This document shows, piece by piece, positions 34,687 to 47,552 of a stretch of 64,000 bases of DNA. Each line of letters begins with the position of its first letter. Positions within the stretch are counted from its first letter, which is position 1. A model generated the notes under the pieces. The model was not told where the DNA came from. It saw only the letters and a program-made list of their open reading frames with translations, and ran no database searches. The DNA is from Citrus sinensis. Its lineage: Eukaryota > Streptophyta > Magnoliopsida > Sapindales > Rutaceae. The stretch covers positions 23,169,501 through 23,233,500 of the forward strand of contig NC_068556.1 of assembly GCF_022201045.2 (NCBI RefSeq), in the 5' to 3' direction. The position numbers were made by a program, and so were the translations under genes.

Positions 34687-37242
34687 ATGGGTTCTCATGA
34701 GTTGATCCATAGAAGCCAAACAAGCCAAACACAAGACCAAATTATTGGCCTTGATTCATCACCAAGGCCTTCGAAATCAGTTAAAAGTTTCCGAAACCCA
34801 GTTCAGTACATGCTTCGTTCTCAACGACTCATCTTTCTCTTCATTGGCATCGCCATTTCCTCTCTCATCTTCAGCAAACTTCCCTTACGTCAACACCAAA
34901 TCGCCAACCCGGCTCTTCTGACGACGTCCGAGACAACCCAACTGAGTCGGCGCCGTGTCCTCTACGAGGCTGCGGAGGTACAACACGTAAACGCGGGTGG
35001 CAAAGTGCCGTTGGGATTACAAAGAAAGAGCTTGAGGATTTTGGTAACGGGTGGGGCCGGGTTTGTGGGGAGCCACCTCGTGGACCGTCTGATGGATAGA
35101 GGTGATAGCGTCATCGTCGTTGATAATTATTTTACCGGTAAAAAGGATAACTTGATTCACCATTTTGGTAACCCGCGGTTCGAGCTCATTCGACACGACG
35201 TCGTGGAGCCAATTCTTCTAGAAGTTGATCAGATCTACCATCTTGCTTGCCCCGCCTCGCCTGTTCATTACAAGTTCAATCCTGTCAAGACCATCATATC
35301 CTTTTTCATTAACATGTAGAAAAATTAAATTAAAATTAATGTGTTTATTATTTTTGTTGAAACCTGTTGTTAATTTGTTTGAAGTTTGAATTCCTTTGAC
35401 TGTTATTTTGCGTGTGGTGGGGGTGAACAAGACGAACGTGGTGGGGACACTCAACATGTTAGGGCTAGCTAAAAGAGTTGGGGCACGGTTCTTGTTAACA
35501 AGCACTAGTGAAGTGTACGGTGACCCTTTACAGCATCCGCAGGCCGAGACCTACTGGGGCAATGTCAACCCCATCGGTGAGTAACTCTCCACCGTTTGAT
35601 TTCATCATCCCCATTGGATTTCCTCCATTTGATTTGACTTTTTGGCAGGTGTAAGAAGCTGTTATGATGAGGGCAAGCGCACAGCAGAGACCTTGACCAT
35701 GGACTATCATCGAGGACTTGGAATTGAGGTTACGTACTGTTCCTTATTATTAAAGATATATGTAACGCATCTTGTAATGTTCAATAAGATAATTGATTTT
35801 CTTTTGTTTCTGTATTTGTATTTGTATTTGATTTGTTTTGCTTTGCAGGCGAGGATTGCTAGGATTTTTAACACTTATGGACCACGAATGTGCATTGATG
35901 ATGGTCGTGTTGTGAGCAACTTTGTCGCCCAAGTGAGCAATTTTCCCCCTATAATTTATGTGATATAAATAATATATTTATGCATGCAGTTGCCCACTAG
36001 GCACTATCCATGCATGTTTAAATATAAACTTGAAAATTTGTGCAGGCGTTGAGGAAGGAGCCATTGACTGTTTATGGCGATGGAAAACAGACTAGAAGTT
36101 TCCAATTCGTTTCAGACCTGGTAAGTGACAAAAAAGCGTTAGTAATGGACTCATATCTAGCTTCATTTAGAATAAGCTCATGTGGCGGACGACACTATCA
36201 CAGAGTACGGGATCGTATGCGCCACATGTGTTGTTGGCTTCCTCACTTGATATTTCTGCCTCTATATATATGATCCGCAGAAAATGATACGTCACACTGT
36301 CACAGACCCTAGATACACAGCACTCATTGATATAAACAATTCGTTGGGAAAGATCATAAGTGATTGTGGACGTTGTTGGTTATCCGTGATAAGGTTGCTT
36401 TTCATTTGTTAGTGAAAAGTAATTGTCAATCCGTGCAATTATTTGGCTGGTGTCCGCTTTGTGAACTGTGGTGTGTCATCTCCCTCTCACCAGCGACCAC
36501 TGGTATATATGTACCATGTACAAAGACCATTTTGTTTGAAATGTTGAAAGAGATGCCAACAAGTAAAAACTATGTGAAAACCTCTACAGAATGGTATCTA
36601 CTGGAGTAAATTGTGTGTTTGTACTTGAAACCACAGTAAATGCGTTATGTGGGGGAGGCTTTTTGGCTGTCATGTCCTCTAGATTATATGCATGCTCTGA
36701 GTAGCTAGTCAGTACACACATGCACGTTATTTATGGTGACCACAAGAATAGAACTCTTTGTGTTATATTTTCACAATCTACCTTCTACAGGTTGAGGGCC
36801 TAATAAGGCTAATGGAGGGCGATCATGTCGGTCCTTTTAATCTCGGCAATCCTGGTGAATTCACCATGCTTGAACTAGCTGAGGTATATATCCTGTTCAT
36901 TAATGCATTTATGGACCATCGTTTCGCAACTACACACGACTGATATCATTAATCTGCGAGTTTATATATATACTAATAATGTCACAGGTCGTGCAAGAGA
37001 TAATAGACCGAAATGCAAGGATAGAGTTCAGGCCAAACACAGAGGATGATCCACATAAAAGGAAGCCAGACATTACAAAGGCTAAACAGCTTCTTGGGTG
37101 GGAGCCAAGAGTGACCCTCCGGAAGGGGCTTCCTCTCATGGTTGCCGACTTCCGGCATCGAATTTTTGGTGACCAGAAGGAAGCTGCTGCTGGTGGTGGA
37201 GGAGGTGATGCCACTTCTTCTTCGATGTACTCTGCTAATTAA
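34687..37242 (+). CDS. UXS: UDP-glucuronate decarboxylase (UDP-xylose synthase), membrane-anchored
   Basis: Converts UDP-glucuronate to UDP-xylose with tightly bound NAD+, supplying xylose for xylan, xyloglucan and glycoproteins. I read seven exons: 34687-35295, 35429-35576, 35649-35728, 35849-35932, 36046-36120, 36791-36883 and 36988-37242, giving 447 residues. The short basic N-terminus and one hydrophobic helix at about 48-65 make a type II Golgi membrane protein, as in Arabidopsis UXS2/UXS4. The SDR fold shows [10 protein letters not shown] at about 122-131 and the catalytic Y258-x3-K262 pair. [22 protein letters not shown] and [18 protein letters not shown] are family signatures. The first intron lacks GT-AG ends and reads as an AT-AC U12-type intron. 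Intron 5 is unusually long at 670 bases. Which UXS paralogue this is remains open. Confidence 0.95.
35296..35428 (+). other. AT-AC U12-type intron in UXS
   Basis: No GT donor can join exon 1 to exon 2 in frame. The boundary reads ACCATC then ATATCCTTTTT, which matches the U12 donor consensus ATATCCTTT. The intron ends in GTGAAC, and the next exon starts AAGACGAACGTG. Joining these gives [13 protein letters not shown], the conserved UXS sequence. A branch-like TTCCTTTGAC lies at 35391-35400, 29 bases before the end, a little farther than usual. The ends are seen; splicing by the minor spliceosome is inferred. Confidence 0.85.
36179..36226. repeat. Short perfect inverted repeat in UXS intron 5
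   Basis: CATGTGGCG on the left and CGCCACATG on the right form a nine-base perfect inverted repeat with about 30 bases between, inside the long fifth intron. It could form a hairpin or be a footprint of a larger insert. No other element features were seen. Confidence 0.5.
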
Positions 37243-37299
37243 ATTCCCATGAGTTGTTGGGAAAACTGGAGATATATAAATAGGTATAAATGAACGAAC

Positions 37300-37960
37300 T
37301 GCCAAAACATAAAAGATAAGTGGAATGCTTTTGGAATAAATTAGCAGCAGATTCTGAAGCCCTTCTGTAGGGAAAAAACGGAAATTATATCCACTGAGAG
37401 AATTTGTTTAATCCATTTTTATGTTGTAGATTCTTCGTTAATTAGTATTGGTTTTTGGTTTTATATCAAGCATTGTGCTATATTGTTGGTGGATATTGGC
37501 CATTCCATGCAAATGACATTAAGGTAATGACTTCCCATTTCAAGTATAAACACTGTATTATTTACACTACCATCTTTAGTTCTAAGTAACAGATATCAAA
37601 ATTAACAAAGGGCTTAAAGTGTTCAATTTGACTAAGTTTCTCGAGCAATTAATATGTTTGCTAAGAATATAAAAACTAGGTAGATTATTCCTTCAATTGA
37701 TCTTGGGAGATTTAGGATTGCTTGGCGAGCAAGAATCATAATTTTTAAATAAAGCCAATGAACGAGCCTGTCTAATACCACTGCACGTGAGAAATAAAAT
37801 TGCGAATTAATTTTCTTTTTGGGATGGAAGAAAGCAAAATTTTATTCAAGTACAGAACGTTAATTTGGTCTACTAGGGCCGAAGTAAGTGCAAATAACAA
37901 ATTTAATTCTTGGGGTTGAAGAAAGTACAAATATAATCAAATACAATTCGGATTAGAGTT
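37300..37960. other. Spacer downstream of UXS
   Basis: 3' flank and AT-rich spacer. No gene was seen. Confidence 0.5.
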
Positions 37961-37963
37961 AGA

Positions 37964-38469
37964 CTATTGACACCCCTCTGATCTCCTCATAAAACTCCTT
38001 TTTTAGTTATATTCATTTTATTTTTGAAAATATCCTTTTTTTTAGATATATTTTTCTAAGTTCTCAATTTTCATTTGATTTGTTTTATTGTTAAAACTCA
38101 AAGTATTATTGTGTTATTTTTTAATTATTTTCAATTTTATTATTACTCTACACACAAATTAAAAAGTTATATGGGTGATAAGTTTTTAGTGTTAATTATT
38201 GGCTGAAATAACACATATTTCAAATTATAATTTCAAAGCAATTTTAAATATAAAAATATTTAATCAATAAAAAATCAAAAGAGAACAATATATTATTCTA
38301 AATTTGTACAATTTATTTTAGTTAGATAGGAAGAAACATATAAAATATTTTTTTAAAAAGGATTGATTATGAATTAAGTAATTTACTGGAAAAAAAAATC
38401 TATATGTATCCTTAATTATAATTTTATTTAAAGTGAGGTTTTTTAAGAATAATGTATGGGTGCCAATAG
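37964..38469. mobile_element. MITE with CTATTGACACCC ends, next to the eIF2 gamma promoter
   Basis: A 506-base AT-rich element whose left end CTATTGACACCC pairs with the right end GGGTGCCAATAG, one mismatch in twelve. The inner parts carry weaker complementarity. Its right end lies about 45 bases before the GGCCCATGGGC promoter motif of the eIF2 gamma gene. There is no clear target duplication. Its ends resemble the element at 17923-18350. Confidence 0.6.
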
Positions 38470-38513
38470 CTCCACTCTTCGGATTATGCTTTGCGCAATA
38501 CCATGCGTAACAA

Positions 38514-38524
38514 GGCCCATGGGC
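38514..38524 (+). promoter_or_regulatory. Site II-type motif before eIF2 gamma
   Basis: GGCCCATGGGC is a palindromic pair around the TGGGCC/T site II core. Plant translation and ribosome genes commonly carry it close to the transcript start, where TCP factors bind. CCTAACCC (reverse complement GGGTTAGG, telo-box-like) follows at about 38538-38545. The 5' leader then has a probable intron at 38731-39127. Confidence 0.55.
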
Positions 38525-39200
38525 AGTCGGGCACAACCTAACCCAATAAGGCCAGCTGTAATCCAATAAAAATTTACAAATGTAACCCCACGGGGATCGC
38601 AAGAAGTCCCCCAAAACCTAAAATTCTCTCTCACACACACACCCTCTCACAATCAATATAGCGGTAAACCTCAGTCAAATCTCGGTCTCGCAGTCGTTCT
38701 CCGGTCGCAACTTGCTCTGCATTCAATCAGGTGCGTCCGCTTCTTTTACCGTCTGCTCTTCTTTTCTCACTCGCAGATTCAGCTCTGACACCTGATTATT
38801 CCCCCACGAATTATTGGTTCTTTTTTTTATTTGTTATCGTTGAATTCTGCGTTTCTTTATGAATCTTGTTCATTACGGTTTATTTTTCATTATTTTTGTA
38901 ATATTCAATTTTTTTATTTTTGGCGAGCAATTTGTTCCGGTTATCATTTCATTGTTGAATTTAGGGTTTCTATGCATCTTGGTTCATTAGGGTTTTTGTG
39001 GGTGTTCTTTTTTTCTTTTGTATTCGTTTTTTGTGTATTTAATTATGGTGTTTGGCTACAAATTTATATTATTGCTTCATCCTAATTGATTAATATAACT
39101 TTATGTACTATATTGTTGGCCATTCAGTTTTACGGGCTTGAACATTACTAGTGGCAATACAGACAATAAGGAGAGGGGTATTTTCAAAGAAACAGGCAAG

Positions 39201-42200
39201 ATGTCACGGAAGGGTTTGATGGAACAGGACTTGAGTAAGTTGGATGTAACTAAGTTGCATCCTCTTTCTCCTGAAGTCATTTCTCGCCAGGCTACTATTA
39301 ATATTGGTAATGTTCCCTTTCCCATGAGTAAATCTTTGCAATATGACACTTTCATTTCAAAAGCTGGATTTAATAAGTTTTAGTTATTGTTCTTGATTGG
39401 GTTCTGTTTTGGATTTGAAATTGATTGTTGGTGGATTTCTTTTTTTTTTTTTTTCAGGAACTATCGGTCATGTGGCCCATGGCAAATCAACTGTTGTGAA
39501 GGCAATATCTGGTGTTCAGGTTTGTGGCTTCTTTGTTTCTACTGCTTGTAATTTTCCTTTCAATGGCATGCTCGGTATACATTTTAGTCTCTCATATGGG
39601 GATTTGTGTCTCGGTTGAGTAATCTATAAAGGTCCTCTGATAAACTTGGTGGAAAATACTTGAATTGTTTGTTTGATTCAGGCTGATTTAGTTTCACTCA
39701 GAGTCAATAGATGACAATCTTGTGTTGGCTCAAGTAGCATAATGGAAGCAATACGAGATATGATTGGTTGAGTTAATATGCCTTTGTCTATGTCAAGATT
39801 ATGAAATATTCCTTTAATTTTTATGACAAGATGTTTGCGTGCATAATCTAATGGGTTTTGCATAATCCTTGCCTTTTATTTGTAGACTGTTCGTTTTAAG
39901 AATGAATTAGAGCGTAACATTACTATCAAGCTTGGATATGCAAATGCCAAGATATACAAATGTGAAGATGATCGTTGCCCACGACCAATGTGCTATAAGT
40001 AGGTGGCTTATAACAGATGCAATTCTTTTGTCATGTCATTTTCCAGAATTTCATGTTAATATGTAATTTGCCTTCTTTTTTAGGGCATATGGAAGTGGGA
40101 AAGAAGATAATCCTCTGTGCGATGTGCCTGGTTTTGAGAACTGCAGGATGAAATTGCTTAGGCATGTCTCTTTTGTTGATTGCCCGGTAAGTGAATGATG
40201 ATTTTTTATTATGATATATATTATTGAGACTTGGATTTTAAAGTATATAAATTGATTTGATGATGTATTCATGGATTGGCAGGGTCTGTTTATGTTTGTA
40301 TATTTTTCCAGATACTCAAAAAAGGATGAGTTATGTTTACTGTTTTTGTGTTTTGATCAACCTGTCTTTGGATCTTTTTAATAAGTGGAAACTAATGAGG
40401 GGATATTAACAATGATATCTTTCTTGAATGGCCATCTGGTTGCCTTCCCCTTTGTGATGTTCTTGATCTGACTTGGACCTTACTGGTACTTTTTAGGTGG
40501 AAACATAGTCTTGGAATATAAGTAGAACAAGTTGATTGTCTTATATCTTATGTTTGTATATTTAGAAATTGCATACCCCTTTTTCATGCAAATTGTCCGG
40601 GGTCAATTTATGCTGATAAGTTTTCTACATCTTTCTGTTGACAGGGTCATGATATTCTTATGGCTACAATGCTTAATGGAGCAGCAATTATGGATGGAGC
40701 ATTGCTTCTCATAGCAGCCAATGAAAGTTGCCCGCAACCACAAACATCGGAGCACTTGGCAGCTGTTGAAATCATGCGTCTCCAACATATAATAATTCTT
40801 CAAAATAAAGTTGATCTCATTCAGGAAAATGTGGCCATCAACCAACATGAAGCTATCATGAAGTTTATCCAGGTTTCTTCTCAGACCATTCTCATTGGAA
40901 AAATTTCTCCCTAATTTCAGCTTGTATATAATGCGTATACATTTGGTGCAATTTTCCTATGCTATTCAACTGAATTTCAACCTGCAATTTTTTGTACCAG
41001 GGAACTGTTGCTGATGGCGCACCAGTGGTTCCCATTTCTGCACAGCTAAAGTACAATATTGATGTTGTATGCGAATATATTGTGAAAAAGATTCCCATTC
41101 CAGAGAGGAACTTTATTGATCCACCAAATATGATTGTAATTCGATCTTTTGATGTCAATAAACCTGGTTTTGAGGTTGATGATATAAGAGGTGGTGTTGC
41201 TGGTGGCAGCATCCTGAGGGTATGTCTCTTTTTCAGCGAACCAGTTATGACAGCCATTCTTCTTACCGAGTATTCTTGTTGTTATAGGTTGTTGTATACT
41301 TGACTGTGAACTGTAGTATGGATGATAAAATCCTAATCTTAAAAAGAAATTAGGGCATTAAACTAATTAATATAGCTTATGAATACATCTACAAGATGTA
41401 TTGGTGATAAAATTTTTTTAGCAAGATCTAATGGTGGATAGGTTATGTTCCCACAAACAGTCCACGACTCTGGTTTCAATGATTGATGATTCCAGTTGGC
41501 TTAAAACTTGGATGATACATTTTTTTCCCTCAAGCTGATTTTTCCCCCCTTTTTTGCCAGGGTGTTCTGAAGGTGAACCAATTTATTGAGGTTCGTCCCG
41601 GTATTGTTGTCAAAGATGAGTCCGGGAACATCAAGTGCACACCTATATACTCGAGAATAGTTTCATTGTTTGCTGAGCAAAATGAGTTACAATTTGCAGT
41701 TCCAGGAGGTCTCATTGGGGTTGGTACAACCATGGATCCTACTTTGACACGGGCGGATAGACTGGTGGGTCAGGTTCTTGGGGAGGTTGGGTCACTCCCT
41801 GAAGTTTTTGTCGAGCTTGAGGTAAAAAGCTTTTTATGATATTTTAGATTGATTATATATGGTATTATGTTTATGTGCTCAGCTGGATTTTTACAAGTGG
41901 AATAATCATGTCGTACAATTACCTCTTGTTCTGGGATATATGTTATTTTACTTATATAGAGATATTATGTTTCAACTTATCTGTTTGTTTATCTGTGTAG
42001 AAAATAGATCTCAATAGAAATTGTGGTTTGGTAAACAAGATTCTCATGTGAGGAGAGCCACTGATGCTTAAAATTGTGATGCCTGATGTTTCAGGTGAAC
42101 TTCTTTCTATTGCGCCGGCTTTTGGGTGTGAGGACAAAGGGCTCAGAAAGGCAGGGAAAGGTCTCCAAACTTGCCAAACAAGAGATTCTTATGCTGAACA

Positions 42201-42403
42201 TAGGATCTATGTCGACCGGAGCTAGAGTTCTTGCTGTAAAGAATGATTTGGCAAAACTCCAACTTACATCTCCAGTGTGCACCAGTAGGGGGGAGAAGAT
42301 TGCGCTCAGTCGAAGAGTTGAGAAGCACTGGCGTCTTATTGGCTGGGGCCAGATTCAAGCCGGAACTACCCTCGACGTCCCTGCCAGCCACCCATTACAG
42401 TAA
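39201..42403 (+). CDS. EIF2S3: Translation initiation factor eIF2, gamma subunit
   Basis: The GTPase subunit of eIF2, which carries initiator Met-tRNA to the 40S ribosome in the cytosol. I read eight exons: 39201-39306, 39458-39519, 39886-39998, 40084-40186, 40645-40872, 41001-41219, 41561-41821 and 42095-42403, giving 466 residues, the plant family length. G1 is GHVAHGKST at 39-47, G3 is DCPGH at 126-130 and G4 is NKVD at 182-185. A zinc ribbon has cysteines at 82, 87, 92 and 106. Domains II and III follow, with VRPGIVV and [12 protein letters not shown]. The start [14 protein letters not shown] matches homologues. A leader intron and site II promoter motif are present. Confidence 0.97.
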
Positions 42404-42815
42404 ATCGGATAAATCAGAAGCAGCAAGGAGAAACAAGTAAAACAGGGAGAGTAGTAGCAGGGAGATGTGGGAAGGTAGGGAATTGTTGGGAACAATTTTT
42501 GTTAGATGGAGAAGAAAACATTGTTTGGATGATTCTATTTTGCCTCTTTTTCCTTTTTCTTGGAAATGCCTTGAATTGATTGGAAATTTTTGTTTGGCAG
42601 TCTCATCTATTCATGAACTATTACAACGAATAATCTTCTGTTGAATGCTGGTGGTTGAGTGACGTTTAATATTTTCCGAAAATATGAGGGGAAACTTGAA
42701 GATCACTTTTCAATTCGCACAACAAATAGTTTCGAGGATCATAAGTGTTAATTACTTTCTTTGCATACACTCTCATGGTATGTCTGGTTTAGAGATTTTT
42801 TGGGTGGTGTTGACA

Positions 42816-43049
42816 CTAAATAATTGGATGTAGTGTGCTGAATGTTGTTGCTGCTGATGGCAGTAATACTTCGCCTAAGACCCTCATTTGGTGGGTGTGT
42901 TTTTCTTGAAAATAATTAAATGTATTAACGGATTGAGATATAGACAGAAGTAAATAAATTTTGAAATCGGAAGAAAACTTCGTCTCATATGATGAGTAGT
43001 TGTAAGCTGTAAGACTTTTTTTTTGGGCCGCGGCGCCCGGAGGGGAGGA
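42816..43049. other. Spacer downstream of eIF2 gamma
   Basis: 3' flank ending in a GC-rich stretch (43026-43050) just before the transposon. No gene was seen. Confidence 0.4.
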
Positions 43050-43050
43050 G

Positions 43051-43214
43051 TAGGGGTGTGCAGAATTCAATTTGATCCGCTCAATCCGTCTGATCTGTGA
43101 AAATTTGATCTGTATAAATCCGATCCGTGGATTCGTGGATTGGATATGGATTGAAAATTTAAAAATCCGTAGTCGATGGATTGGATATGGATTTACTTCT
43201 GTAAATCCGTAAAA

Positions 43215-43254
<40 letters not shown>

Positions 43255-44365
43255 AAATTTTATTATAAATTTAATTAAAGAATATTATAAATGTGACATT
43301 ACATAATTACATAAGCACTATAACAAATCTTAGCCATTGCCCAATAATAATATTAAATAAAAAATAATTAAATAATCAAATATACAAATATAACTTGTAA
43401 AAATTGTAAAACAAAATAAAAGCAAAGTCACACGCACTGGCAAAAGCAAAGTAACATAACGTCAAGTTAACAACAATTTGTAAAGTCACCCAAAAGTAAA
43501 GTAACATAACGCCAAGTCACCAACAATTTGCAAACAAAAAACCCTAAGCTTCCCCACCGTCACACGCATTAGCAACACCCAATACTGGTTCGATACACTC
43601 TCGACACCGTTTTGAAGGACGTTGGCCACGTGATTCCAGCGAGAGTAAGCCATCTTCTTCCTTGAGTTCATCGAGCCACTTCACAATCACTGGTTCCAAC
43701 CAAACAATTGTATTATCCAACCTTCAAGATCGCCACCCATACTTCTCTTGGTTCCCATCGTTGGCGGCTCCGTAATTACCACTTTTCGACAAGTGCAATA
43801 GCACTGGTGAAGGATCAGACTGTGTTTGGTTTCAGAAACTTCGTCATTTCAATTAATTGTGGCTTTATTTGAACAATTAATTTCGATGTTATGTTAATGT
43901 ATTATTGTAACTTTATTTGAATAATTAATCTTAATATGTTATATTTTGAAACTTTAAACGTATTATTGTAGCTTTATTTGAACAATTAATCTCGATGAAC
44001 TATATTTTGAAACTTTGAATGTATTATTTTAGTTTTATTAAAATAATTAATTTGTTTAAATTTTATTCAATTTTAAATTTAATTGGTAGTAAAATTATTT
44101 TTATATTAGATTTTTTTTTTTAATTTCATTTGTTCATGTATTGGGGAGAACTTAAAATTTTTAATTCGGAAACTAATGAGCAAAATGGTGGATTGGATAT
44201 GGATTAAGTTAAATCCGCATCCGATCCGCAGACGTATGGATTTGATATGGATTGAGTTTAATCAATTTGTGGATTGGATTGGATTGAAAAATTATAATCC
44301 GCAAAATTATGGATTGGATATGGATTGATGTCTAATCCGTAAAATTCGATCTGTGAACACTCCTA
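43051..44365. mobile_element. hAT-like non-autonomous element, 1.3 kb
   Basis: The left end TAGGGGTGTGC and right end GAACACTCCTA form inverted repeats with two mismatches in eleven, of the TAGGGGTG type common in plant hAT elements. Both subterminal regions hold many GGATTGGATATGGATT-like words in direct and inverted copies, the expected transposase-binding arrangement. An AT microsatellite lies at about 43218-43250, and a 50-base direct repeat with AAAGTAACATAACG starts at 43448 and 43498. I see no transposase and no clean eight-base target duplication, so it is probably old or rearranged. A G-rich tract follows its right end. Confidence 0.7.
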
Positions 44366-44589
44366 CTTGGGGGGGTGGGGGGGTTGACGAGGAAGCTATT
44401 CAGTAATTACGAGATTTTATTATTATTATTAAACAGAAGAATTACGGGAAGTTAAAAGCATTAGTTATGTTTCCGGAAAATATTTTCAAATAATTTTCGA
44501 AATTTTAGAAGTACTTTTTTTTTTTATATCATAAAATAAGAATAATAATTTTTAAGCAGATTGATCAGCTCACCAAGATTACGAGCCTC

Positions 44590-44702
44590 GGCCCACTAAC
44601 AAACTGTATAGATGAGCCCTCCTATATTACGGGCCTCAGCCCATTAACATGTGTTTGCTTCCAAAATACAGTGGCTCACTCCATATAAAATCCTAACCCT
44701 AA
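44590..44702 (+). promoter_or_regulatory. Core promoter of eL22: site II, TATA and telo-box
   Basis: GGCCCA at 44590-44595 and AGCCCA at 44638-44643 are inverted site II words. TATAAAA lies at 44684-44690 and AACCCTAA, a telo-box, at 44695-44702. This combination is typical of plant ribosomal protein genes. The 5' leader then carries a probable intron at 44763-44842. Confidence 0.65.
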
Positions 44703-44870
44703 CTGGGAAATCTCTCTCCCATTACAGCGGCGCACCAAAACCCCAATCATCCACGCACGCAGGTAACAAACTCATCTCTACCCTCGTCAAAATGTCGTTC
44801 TTAATTTTCTTACTTTATTCTTCGTCGTTTTGATTTCTGTAGGAACCATCAATCAAGTGAAGAAAGAACA

Positions 44871-45555
<685 letters not shown>

Positions 45556-45619
45556 AACTTGGGTTTTGAGCACTTGTTTTTGTCTCATTTGTTATAATAG
45601 AAACCATGTGGTGGGATTT

Positions 45620-47480
45620 TCATCATCTTTATTTTTATTAGGTTCTCCCTTTTTTGTACCTTCTGCAAGTTGACTATATGAAATTTTTGCGTCTTGAATG
45701 CCTTTGTTTTACTTTTGCCTTATTACAATGTTAAGTTGGATATTGAACTTCATTTATTAGTTAGTCTTTATCCATGGAAGGAGGATGTTGTCATTTAATA
45801 TGTTGTTCATTTGTGGTTTGGGTTGATTATATAATGCTGTAACAGCTCGAGTTGAATAAGCCAAAAACCTTAGGATTAGTAGCAGGCTGTTTATTCTGTT
45901 GTGCGGTTTACTGTATGTTGTTAGGATATGACTTGGTTGTTGCAGTTGCTACTTGCAGATCAACATTGTTAGTTTGGTTCTGCACTTTCTTTGTAGTCAT
46001 CTTTTTAGGGACTTCAACCATCCTTGCTCATCACAACTGTAGCCTTATTTTCTCTTAGCCATGATTCTATCCCTCCTTTCATAACGACTTTCTAACTTTC
46101 AGTCTAAGTTGATCATGATTTTAGCATACCATGGCTGATTTACTCTCAATTGCCATACTGTTGATTGTGGTGAAGCCAAACTGGAAGCATCTCAACTCAC
46201 CAATTCGCACTGTGTACCAACCTCTTTTTGTATATACACCATCGCTTTTCAGTGCCTAACATCCTGAATTATTTTGCGGATAAATATAGAACCGCTCGTG
46301 CAGATAGGTTTGAAGCCATGTATTGCCCGTTTCATGCCAAATTTATTGCTTTATCACGACTAAGGACAGTATTACTCATGTTGGACTTGGTTCATTTGAT
46401 TCGCGCACTTGCCAATTTCGCTTGTCCAGAAGAATGTAGCTCATGACAAAACCAGAATAAATTTGGCGTGGGGAATTAGTTTTTGTTGTCAGTGAATTAC
46501 CACATCTTCCCTGATTTATCACGACTACTTGCTGAAACCTAAAAAGACGAGCTGGGTAAACTCTTGACAGAAGAGTCGGGAAATGCGATCTCCCTATTTT
46601 GTGTGCGAATTCACCCCAAGTCTCTTGTACAATATCCAAAGATTCGAATCAACTAGCATGTAGCATCTACATTTTTGGGTCATAAAGATCCGAAGTTTTT
46701 TAGCATATGGACTAATTAATTTTAATGTATACTTTCGTTCTACTGCTGAAAGTGGTCAATTGTATATCAACCTCTTAGGCAGCTATACATAATGGCGCTT
46801 TGTGCATATCACATCCTTAAATGCCCGGAAGCTGAAGCCAGTTTCTGTAGCAAGTGGAAGGAGTCGTTGATAAAAAGGCTTGCAAATGGTCTCTAGCTAT
46901 GGACCATACTAATGATAAGACTATGTCAAACACGGAAGATCAAAGTCTTTTTGAAATAAAACCAAATTTCATATAGGTACAAAAATGGCACCGCATGGGG
47001 GAGTTCACACAGCCAGTATAGGGCAAAATAACTTTTCATATAGATCAAAGGTTCCATCATAATCTGAGTTTTGCCCGAGTAAAATTCACATGGCTGATTG
47101 TTTAATGGTTTATAGATAAAAATACAAGAGAGTAGTTTACTTTTAACCATATATTATCACTAATAGATAATATTATCACTCGATATTTAAAAATCCAAGA
47201 AAGCTCAGATCACGGGAGAATCATAATTCTTATAAGATTGAATTATAAGGATGAATTATAAGGCTCTCAGTTAGTTCAGCCTTGTAGGTTAACCCCCACA
47301 AAGCTGGCACGCATGCAAGGTCACTGGTCAGATCTAGCTTCATGACAAAATCAGACCTTCATATCAATAACTCAACTCTCAAGACGAGAAGATTATTGTT
47401 TTTCTAAATTTAGTAAGCCATCTAATGAGTAGAGTCTGTCCAAACAAGCCTTATTAATCTGCTGCAACTTGCCTTCCCCA
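45620..47480. other. Intergenic DNA between eL22 and phylloplanin-like copies
   Basis: No gene was seen. Open frames of 70-90 codons near 46230-46640 have no recognisable motif. The sequence is ordinary plant spacer. Confidence 0.45.
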
Positions 47481-47485
47481 TCTGC

Positions 47486-47493
47486 TATAAATA
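47486..47493 (+). promoter_or_regulatory. TATA box of the first phylloplanin-like copy
   Basis: TATAAATA lies about 67 bases before the GTG that replaces the expected start codon, a normal spacing for TATA box plus short leader. The promoter therefore still looks intact although the coding part is damaged. Confidence 0.5.
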
Positions 47494-47552
47494 GGTTACC
47501 TCTGCAGCAAGTCTGTTCACAAATTAGACATACACTGGTCTTTGAGCTCACC

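Noticed and set aside
46228-46639. Overlapping open frames on both strands between eL22 and the phylloplanin-like copies
   Set aside because: Neither has a recognisable motif, a splice context or codon bias; they are compatible with chance.
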